A stretch of 5,250 bases of DNA, from the NCBI GenBank assembly GCA_047629355.1, contig JBLHWU010000331.1, positions 1-5,250 on the forward strand. Reading direction: 5' to 3'. Both the position numbers and the translations under genes were made by a program. The notes beneath the pieces are model-generated. The model was not told the origin of the DNA and ran no database searches. It saw only the letters and a list, made by a program, of their open reading frames with translations. Shown piece by piece: positions 1 through 4,288 of this stretch. The stretch is from CAYUNA01 sp047629355. GTDB lineage: Bacteria; Bacteroidota; Bacteroidia; Chitinophagales; Saprospiraceae. The stretch's first letter is position 1; every line of letters begins with the position of its first letter.

Positions 1-1
1 T

Positions 2-112
2 TTATTCCGCTATTTTCCTCTTAAAAATAGTTCCGTGATGCAGACCATGCAACGATTTTTAAAAGAAAACTATCGAAAAAATCTTATCTTCAAATTTTAT
101 CCAAATAAATAA
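2..112 (+). CDS. Possible C-terminal end of a gene that starts before the window
   Basis: One + strand frame is open from the window edge to a TAA at 110-112, giving 36 codons that end in FLKENYRKNLIFKFYPNK. The product is basic and aromatic, as protein tails often are. It ends 21 nt before the next start codon, a spacing that fits consecutive genes on one strand. An open stretch this short in AT-rich DNA could also arise by chance, and I recognise no family. The frame has internal ATG codons at 38 and 47, but a separate tiny gene seems less likely than a gene tail. Confidence 0.4.
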   Translation, partial: LFRYFPLKNSSVMQTMQRFLKENYRKNLIFKFYPNK

Positions 113-126
113 TGTTATTTAACATT
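111..126. promoter_or_regulatory. 16-bp dyad just upstream of the 134-580 gene
   Basis: AATGTTA at 111-117 and TAACATT at 120-126 are perfect inverted repeats separated by two T's. The dyad ends 7 nt before the ATG at 134, where a ribosome would bind. The 2-nt spacer is too tight for an RNA hairpin, so a binding site for a dimeric regulator is the more natural reading. The sequence is very AT-rich, so chance is a serious alternative. Confidence 0.25.
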
Positions 127-133
127 TTACCAA

Positions 134-580
134 ATGTTCAAAAGAGAAAATATCAAATACGAAATTACAGCCTTTATCATAGTTCTGATTCTCTTCTTTC
201 TTGCTTTCTTAGATTACAAAAATAAGACTGCATTTATTGTAGATTTCCGAGACCATAGTGAGCTTGGAAAGGAAGAGAAAATTGACGGAGATGTTCTTAC
301 AACTACAGGAATTATTACAAGAGTAGGGTCTGAATTTCTGTCTACTTCAACTAAGTTTAAATATGAAATCAATGGAAAAGAATACAAAGGTTCATTGAAT
401 GTTCCGTGGGCATGTTTGACAGGCTCTGAAATTTCAAATCACACATACAAAGTCGTGTACAGTAAGGAAAATCCGGAAGATGCAATGATACTTGTCACAT
501 CAGAAATGTATAGAGAATATGATTTGATATTAATTGAAGAATCAAAAGTATTTTATGATAAATATTGGGAATGTGATTAG
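134..580 (+). CDS. Hypothetical membrane-anchored protein, 148 aa
   Basis: I do not recognise a named family with certainty. Residues 1-10 are short and basic, and residues 11-26 form one strongly hydrophobic span (ITAFIIVLILFFLAFL). The remaining ~120 residues are soluble and probably lie outside the cytoplasm. The middle holds a beta-rich pattern: GIITRVG, then a K-Y-E-I-N-G-K-E-Y-K-G stretch near residues 75-85, then YKVVYSKENPEDA near 105-117. This order (a strand, a 'Y.x.NGK.Y' strand, then 'V.YS..NP') resembles the small membrane-anchored DUF3592-like proteins, but that link is from memory and weak. The ATG at 134 is chosen because the transmembrane span follows directly. There is no Shine-Dalgarno sequence, as expected for Bacteroidota. 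The acidic C-terminus ends in YWECD. It is separated by 100 nt from the MutS-like gene, so co-transcription is uncertain. Confidence 0.75.
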   Translation: MFKRENIKYEITAFIIVLILFFLAFLDYKNKTAFIVDFRDHSELGKEEKIDGDVLTTTGIITRVGSEFLSTSTKFKYEINGKEYKGSLNVPWACLTGSEISNHTYKVVYSKENPEDAMILVTSEMYREYDLILIEESKVFYDKYWECD

Positions 581-583
581 CAA

Positions 584-612
584 TTTGCTCAAAAATTTAT
601 TACTATATTTTG
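584..612 (+). promoter_or_regulatory. Weak Bacteroidota-type promoter candidate for the MutS-like gene
   Basis: TTTG at 584-587 is followed after 16 nt by TATATTTTG at 604-612. This resembles the Bacteroidota -33 (TTG) and -7 (TAnnTTTG) elements, but it has one extra base inside the -7 element and slightly short spacing. It would start transcription near 620, inside a GC-rich island and about 60 nt before the ATG at 681. The evidence is only a motif near-match. Confidence 0.2.
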
Positions 613-614
613 CC

Positions 615-641
615 CTTGCTCGCGCTAGCCGTGTCGCAAGT
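615..641. repeat. GC-rich intergenic island, copy A
   Basis: A GC-rich block sits in otherwise AT-rich spacer DNA. Its core GCTCGCGCTAGCCGT (618-632) matches 14 of 15 bases of the core in copy B at 2551-2565. It is followed by GTCGCAAGTA and then ATTTGA. It lies about 40 nt before the start codon of the MutS-like gene. The similarity to copy B and the abrupt change in composition suggest a dispersed intergenic repeat rather than gene-specific sequence. Confidence 0.5.
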
Positions 642-680
642 AACATTTGAATACTCAAAAGCATTTCAAGACGAAAAACA

Positions 681-2540
681 ATGAAAATTTACAGCAACAA
701 CATAAAAACATACGATGCCAAACTATTGAAACTAAGCAAGTCATTAAGTCGCTTTTCTTTGCTTAGGGTATTTGTTTTTGTGATTACAGTTGCCATCTTG
801 ATTACCTTGGTTAATTTCAAATTAATCACGTCCATTTTTATTGTTTTGCCTATTTTAATCATCTGTTTTGCAATAGTTATCAAGCATCATGACAAAATAG
901 CTTATTTAAAAAAACATACGTCATTTCTGAAAAAAATCAATGAATCTGAAATTCTAAGAGAACAATTGAATTTGGAAAAATTTGATACTGGACATCAATT
1001 TATCAATCAAAATCATCCGTACACCTCTGATTTAGATGTTTTCGGAGAACATTCCATTTTTCAATTGGTCAATAGAGCAACGACAGAGTCTGGTAGGATA
1101 CGCTTATCCGAATGGCTATCTGCGCCTGCACCTAATGCTGAAATACAGGACAGACAAAAAGCGATAAAAGAATTAGCTCAAAAATTGGATTGGCGGCAAG
1201 ATTTTCAGGCGTCAGGCATGCCCTTTCAAAATAAAAAAAGTGATTATGCTAAATTGTTGGCTTGGGTAGAAAAACCGGCCGTGCTATTAAAACATCAACA
1301 GATATACTTAGCAATTGCAATAATCCTTTCGGTTCTATTTTTTCTTGGCGCATACTTTTTGTATGATAGCCTAAATTCAAAAAATGGTAATCATGTTATT
1401 TATTTCTCTTTCCTGATTTTAATTTTGTTGGTCAACTATATGATTTTAAGAAAGGTAAGACCCATTGCGGAAAATATTGTTGAAACGTCAACAGAGCATC
1501 TTAGTACTTTCAGAGGTTATCGGTCACTTATCAATAAAATCGAAAGTGAACCTTTTAAGTCAAAAAAATTAGACGACCTACAATCTATATTTTTGAAAGG
1601 TAAATACTCCGCCTGTAATGAAATTGACAGGATATGCAAATTATTGAATTTCTCCCATCAAAGACCCATAGAAAAGATACCGATAGGTGGAAACTACATG
1701 TATCCGCTATTAAACAGTGTCCTGCTTTTGGATATTTACTTGATTCTTGGAACAGAAAAATGGAAATCAAAGAATAAAGCGTTTTTTAAATCATGGGCGG
1801 AAGTCGTAAGTGATTTTGAGGTAATTAATAGTTTTGCAGGTTTTTGTTATTCAAATCCATCCTATACCTTTCCAGAGATAACAGAAAAGCGGTACTACGT
1901 ACATTTTGAGGCATTAGGACATCCCTTATTAATTGCGAATAAACGGGTTTGTAATGATTTTAAATCAGTAGGGCAAGGTGATGTTGTTATGATTACCGGT
2001 TCTAATATGGGCGGGAAAAGTACCTTTTTAAGAACCGTTGGCGTAAACTTGGTATTGGCATTAGCTGGTGCACCTTGTTGTGCAAAATATGGGGAGGTGT
2101 CGAACCTGAAGCTATATACAAGCATGCGAACCCAAGATAATTTGAGGCAAGGAATCTCTTCTTTTTATGCAGAATTAAATAGAATTGAAAACATGCTGAA
2201 ACTAATAGACCATAGTCCAAACATTTATTTTCTTTTGGATGAGATGTTTAAAGGGACCAACTCAGAAGATAGATATAAAGGCGGTATTTCCTTGATTAAT
2301 CAATTGAGTCAACTTAAAACGTCAGGAATTATCGCAACACACGATATTGAACTGGCCAAACTATCTGGGCATAAAAAACTGGTTACCAATTATAGTTTCA
2401 ATAGTGAGATTAAAGATAATTCGATGATTTTTAGTTATAAACTTGATGCAGGTATCTGTACGGACTTTAACGCAAGTGAGTTGATGAAAAGGAGCGGAAT
2501 TGAAATTTTATCGGATATTCTAATAAGGGAAATCGAATAA
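681..2540 (+). CDS. Membrane-anchored MutS-related ATPase, 619 aa
   Basis: The C-terminal ~190 residues form a MutS-family ABC-type ATPase domain. Walker A is TGSNMGGKST (439-448, Lys446), Walker B is FLLDE (Asp520, Glu521) and the H-loop is ATHD (His554). The stretch MRTQDNLRQGISSFYAEL between Walker A and Walker B matches the 'D.......STF..E' region of MutS proteins. There are two hydrophobic spans near residues 28-45 and 48-67 and two more near 208-228 and 239-257, so the protein should be anchored in the inner membrane with the ATPase in the cytoplasm. It has no N-terminal mismatch-recognition domain with an F-x-E motif and no Smr nuclease domain. It is also much shorter than mismatch-repair MutS (~850 aa). 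It is therefore not a canonical mismatch-repair MutS, although automatic annotation often gives it that name. All ATPase motifs look functional. Walker A has Ser441 where mismatch-repair MutS usually has Pro. The real role is unknown. The start is the ATG at 681, preceded by an A-rich leader (GACGAAAAACA). Confidence 0.93.
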   Translation: MKIYSNNIKTYDAKLLKLSKSLSRFSLLRVFVFVITVAILITLVNFKLITSIFIVLPILIICFAIVIKHHDKIAYLKKHTSFLKKINESEILREQLNLEKFDTGHQFINQNHPYTSDLDVFGEHSIFQLVNRATTESGRIRLSEWLSAPAPNAEIQDRQKAIKELAQKLDWRQDFQASGMPFQNKKSDYAKLLAWVEKPAVLLKHQQIYLAIAIILSVLFFLGAYFLYDSLNSKNGNHVIYFSFLILILLVNYMILRKVRPIAENIVETSTEHLSTFRGYRSLINKIESEPFKSKKLDDLQSIFLKGKYSACNEIDRICKLLNFSHQRPIEKIPIGGNYMYPLLNSVLLLDIYLILGTEKWKSKNKAFFKSWAEVVSDFEVINSFAGFCYSNPSYTFPEITEKRYYVHFEALGHPLLIANKRVCNDFKSVGQGDVVMITGSNMGGKSTFLRTVGVNLVLALAGAPCCAKYGEVSNLKLYTSMRTQDNLRQGISSFYAELNRIENMLKLIDHSPNIYFLLDEMFKGTNSEDRYKGGISLINQLSQLKTSGIIATHDIELAKLSGHKKLVTNYSFNSEIKDNSMIFSYKLDAGICTDFNASELMKRSGIEILSDILIREIE

Positions 2541-2544
2541 AACA

Positions 2545-2577
2545 CGGTTCGCTCGCGCTATCCGTAACGCGCGTAGT
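2545..2577. repeat. GC-rich intergenic island, copy B
   Basis: Directly after the MutS-like stop codon the DNA becomes GC-rich. The core GCTCGCGCTATCCGT (2551-2565) differs from copy A by one base and is followed by AACGCGCGTAGTA. It opens the 326-nt gene-free stretch 2541-2866. The flanks beyond the core have diverged from copy A, so the match is short. Confidence 0.5.
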
Positions 2578-2609
2578 AGAAAGCAAAAAGTCATTATTTT
2601 GTGGAGCTT

Positions 2610-2642
2610 AAATCATGGTAATTTTTAAAATCACCATGATTT
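2610..2642. terminator. 33-nt hairpin downstream of the MutS-like gene, possible terminator
   Basis: AAATCATGGT (2610-2619) and ACCATGATTT (2633-2642) are perfect 10-bp inverted repeats. The loop between them is itself nearly palindromic: ATTTT at 2621-2625 can pair with AAAAT at 2627-2631, with one A/C mismatch joining the two stems. It lies 70 nt after the stop codon of the MutS-like gene. There is no clear T-run on either side, so it is not a standard rho-independent terminator. A transcript-end or stability hairpin, or a protein-binding dyad, are the alternatives. Confidence 0.4.
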
Positions 2643-2694
2643 GAACTTAATAACCTCCGTTCTAATGTCGTCAATTTAGGGATTTGAGGTTCGG

Positions 2695-2729
2695 TAGGTA
2701 GCGGATACTTTATGAGTATCTGCTACCTA
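2695..2729. repeat. Left inner hairpin of the 134-bp element
   Basis: TAGGTAGCGGATACT (2695-2709) pairs with AGTATCTGCTACCTA (2715-2729) around a 5-nt loop, 14 of 15 positions Watson-Crick and one G-U pair in the + strand RNA. It is one half of the alternative two-hairpin fold of the element. Confidence 0.7.
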
Positions 2730-2742
2730 TTTCTTGGTTCTT

Positions 2743-2775
2743 ATGTAGCAGATACCCGAAAGGTATCCGCTACAT
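2743..2775. repeat. Right inner hairpin of the 134-bp element
   Basis: ATGTAGCAGATACC (2743-2756) pairs with GGTATCCGCTACAT (2762-2775) around a CGAAA loop, with one A/C mismatch among 14 positions in the + strand RNA. The arms share the 11-bp motif of the left inner hairpin, so arms can also pair between the two hairpins. Confidence 0.7.
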
Positions 2776-2800
2776 TTTCTTAAGTTGACGACATTAAACC

Positions 2801-2826
2801 CTCGCTCGTGCAAAGCTAGTATTTGA
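2801..2826. repeat. GC-rich intergenic island, copy C (diverged)
   Basis: Starting 4 nt after the 134-bp element is CTCGCTCGTGCAAAGCTAGTA followed by TTTGA. It shares the GCTCG start and an AGTA...TTTGA end with copy A but lacks most of the middle. It lies about 45 nt before the start codon at 2867, the same position relative to a gene as copy A. The similarity is short, so homology is suggestive only. Confidence 0.3.
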
Positions 2827-2866
2827 TAATTAATAAAAAATAATATACAAAGTAAAACAATGCAAC

Positions 2867-3094
2867 ATGAAGCAAAAAGAATCATCTGAATTAACAAATC
2901 AAGAGCTGTTAGCCGAAGCAAAGAAAAAGAAATCAACTGCCATCATGAATGCCTTATTAATTGGATTTCTGTTTGGTATTGTAATTTACAGCGTTGTGAA
3001 AAATAATGTTGGATTTTTTACATTAATTCCTTTGTATTTTGTGTTTAAAATGTTGAATAATTCTAAAAAGGAGGAAGTTTTGGAGAAACCATGA
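2867..3094 (+). CDS. Small two-span membrane protein, 75 aa
   Basis: The N-terminal ~22 residues are charged and probably helical (KQKESSELTNQELLAEAKKKK). They are followed by hydrophobic spans at about 24-44 (TAIMNALLIGFLFGIVIYSVV) and 48-63 (VGFFTLIPLYFVFKML), with the turn KNN between them. A charged tail (NNSKKEEVLEKP) closes the protein. The spans form a helical hairpin with both ends probably in the cytoplasm. Small proteins with this 'ELL.E.KK.K...NALLIGFL.GI.IYS..KN..GFFTLIPL' pattern occur in Bacteroidota and are sometimes labelled FUSC-like. I recall this without certainty, and nothing here proves a transport role. The ATG at 2867 follows an A-rich leader (AAAACAATGCAAC). An ATG at 2860 is in another frame. 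It is bracketed by repeat-rich spacers, so it is probably transcribed alone. Confidence 0.75.
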   Translation: MKQKESSELTNQELLAEAKKKKSTAIMNALLIGFLFGIVIYSVVKNNVGFFTLIPLYFVFKMLNNSKKEEVLEKP

Positions 3095-3123
3095 TGTTTT
3101 TAGTCTTCCTTTATAAAAGCATC

Positions 3124-3192
3124 TTCGCACCAGCGCTATGTTTTCTCAACATCTCAAGGTTGGCGCGCGCGCTTGTTGCAATGCGAGTATAG
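3124..3192. repeat. GC-rich intergenic island, copy D (loosely related)
   Basis: The 222-nt spacer 3095-3316 contains CGCACCAGCGCTATG (3126-3140) and a ten-base alternating GC run at 3163-3172, then GCTTGTTGCAATGCGAGTA. It is strikingly GC-rich against AT-rich flanks. It resembles the other islands in composition and in ending with AGTA, but it has no long exact match to them. The rest of the spacer, 3193-3316, is AT-rich with nothing I can name. Confidence 0.3.
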
Positions 3193-3316
3193 TAATAAGC
3201 AAACAAGGTTATTCTAATTTCTTACATGTATTAACATTAAAAAAACCTGAATTTTTGGTGTATTGTACCGTATTTGTTACGCAATATCATAACTTGGGTA
3301 TTTCTATTTTATACAA

Positions 3317-3781
3317 ATGAAAACGGAAGAAACAATCGCGTTACAGACGCTACAATATAAATCAACAAAACAAATGAGCGTTTTAATTTTCTTTTTTGGC
3401 GGAATGCTCATTCATCCGTTGGGTATATTGATTGCCAAATTGATGAATCGCTCAGGCAAGCACAAAGCAGAGAATCCCTTAGCCAAACTCGCTTTAGAAA
3501 GTACGTTGCTATTGTTTATTGGATTATTTATCGCCTATTTGATGCTGCCGACGAAGCCAGCTTGGTTTTTTCCAATTATGCTAATGATTATCGGAGGAAG
3601 ATATGTTTTGTTCCAAACGATTTATGGGATGCGGTTGTATTGGGTGCTTGGTTTGCTATTGATTCTTGCAGGCCTTGTGTGCTTAATCTTGAATCAATCG
3701 TTTCATTATGGTGCGGTGATTGGGGGAGGTCTTGAATTGATTTTTGCGATGTTGATATTGAAAGGAGAGAGGAAGGTTTAA
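3317..3781 (+). CDS. Five-span membrane protein, DUF7010-like, 154 aa
   Basis: After a polar N-terminus of ~18 residues there are about five hydrophobic spans near 19-42, 58-78, 83-103, 107-126 and 131-150. The segment GGMLIHPLGILIAKLMNRSG followed by ENPLAKLA matches my memory of DUF7010 proteins, which have a 'FPLG..I.K......NPL' core after the first span. A later GGRYVLFQTIYG segment sits where those proteins have a conserved aromatic loop. The function of that family is not known. The protein should be integral to the inner membrane. The ATG at 3317 follows an AT-rich leader without a Shine-Dalgarno sequence. The next gene starts 46 nt after its stop, so the two could be co-transcribed. 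The family call is moderately sure, while the coding call is strong. Confidence 0.82.
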   Translation: MKTEETIALQTLQYKSTKQMSVLIFFFGGMLIHPLGILIAKLMNRSGKHKAENPLAKLALESTLLLFIGLFIAYLMLPTKPAWFFPIMLMIIGGRYVLFQTIYGMRLYWVLGLLLILAGLVCLILNQSFHYGAVIGGGLELIFAMLILKGERKV

Positions 3782-3827
3782 GAATTTTAAAATCGATTTG
3801 TCAAAAAAAAATTAAAAACTAATTAAA

Positions 3828-4250
3828 ATGATCACACTACCCATCCTCCTATTCTTAATCTTCCTCACCTTAGCCGCTATCCATTTCAACTGGATGCTCG
3901 GTGGACAATGGGGATTTGACAATGCGCTACCAACCAAGCCTAATGGAGAAAGAGTCTTAAACCCTAAGCCAATAGACAGTGCAATTGTTGGAATCGGATT
4001 GACAGGGTTTGCTTTGTTTTATTTATTCACCTCCAGTATGGTCAACGTTGAAATACCTGATTGGCTTGTCAAATATGGTGGTTGGATAATCCCGTCCATT
4101 TTTATATTGAGAGCAATTGGCGATTTTAATTATGTTGGCTTTTTTAAAAAGGTAAAAGAGACTAATTTTGGACGAATGGATTCAAAATACTATTGTCCGC
4201 TATGCCTTTTAGTTGGAATAATTGGGGGGATTGTTCAAATAATGAAATGA
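3828..4250 (+). CDS. DUF3995 family membrane protein, 140 aa
   Basis: Four hydrophobic spans lie near residues 2-24, 50-70, 80-97 and 122-138. DUF3995 features seen here are an N-terminal span followed by HFNWMLGGQWGFDNALPTKP (19-38), a RAIGDFNYVGFFKKVKETNF segment (95-114) and a YYCPLCLLVG segment (121-130) where the family usually has 'YSPLCL'. The length is typical of the family. DUF3995 proteins are integral membrane proteins of unknown biochemical function. The two cysteines in CPLC (123-126) resemble a metal- or thiol-active CxxC, but the first replaces a residue that is commonly Ser, so the pair may mean little. The leader (CTAATTAAA before ATG) is typical of Bacteroidota. The broken amine oxidase gene starts 38 nt after the stop, which fits one operon. 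Confidence 0.9.
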   Translation: MITLPILLFLIFLTLAAIHFNWMLGGQWGFDNALPTKPNGERVLNPKPIDSAIVGIGLTGFALFYLFTSSMVNVEIPDWLVKYGGWIIPSIFILRAIGDFNYVGFFKKVKETNFGRMDSKYYCPLCLLVGIIGGIVQIMK

Positions 4251-4288
4251 GAATCCAATCAACGTCCTTTAAAAACAAAAAACAAAAA

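Larger units (their letters stand above)
2663..2796. mobile_element. 134-bp element with terminal inverted repeats and a nested palindrome (MITE-like)
   Basis: The element is bounded by TAATGTCGTCAA (2663-2674) and its exact reverse complement TTGACGACATTA (2785-2796). The repeat extends inward to 16 bp with one mismatch. The outermost bases are TA at both ends, which would fit a TA target duplication of the kind left by IS630/Tc1-type elements, but TA is palindromic and could belong to the repeat. Inside are four copies of GTAGC(G/A)GATAC in alternating orientation: 2698-2708 (+), 2716-2726 (-), 2745-2755 (+) and 2763-2773 (-). No transposase is encoded. Size, terminal repeats, absence of coding and intergenic position suggest a miniature inverted-repeat element. 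A structured regulatory or RNA element native to this spacer is the alternative. Confidence 0.6.

Noticed and set aside
681..2540. Reading the MutS-like gene as a canonical mismatch-repair mutS or as mutS2
   Set aside because: It lacks the N-terminal mismatch-recognition domain of mutS and the C-terminal Smr domain of mutS2, is only 619 residues and has four membrane spans.
2727..2936. Minus-strand 69-codon frame through the right half of the 134-bp element
   Set aside because: It covers palindromic DNA and part of the 75-aa gene in antisense, and the product resembles no transposase or other family.
3068..3074. Strong Shine-Dalgarno-like AAGGAGG
   Set aside because: It lies inside the 75-aa coding sequence, where it encodes part of the KKEE tail. 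The next ATG is 16 nt away, too far for initiation, and Bacteroidota rarely rely on this signal.
3091..3192. 33-codon + strand frame starting MMFLVFLYK, with its ATG overlapping the stop of the 75-aa gene
   Set aside because: The overlap and hydrophobic start are suggestive of a tiny membrane protein, but the second half is encoded by the GC-rich island. There is no well-spaced ribosome binding site. The length is within chance.
3138..3320. 60-codon + strand frame that overlaps the start of the 3317-3781 gene by 4 nt (ATGA)
   Set aside because: The overlap looks like translational coupling, but the frame runs through the GC-rich island and AT-rich spacer. The product has no domain or membrane pattern, and the start lies inside repeat-like sequence. 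It is most likely a chance frame.
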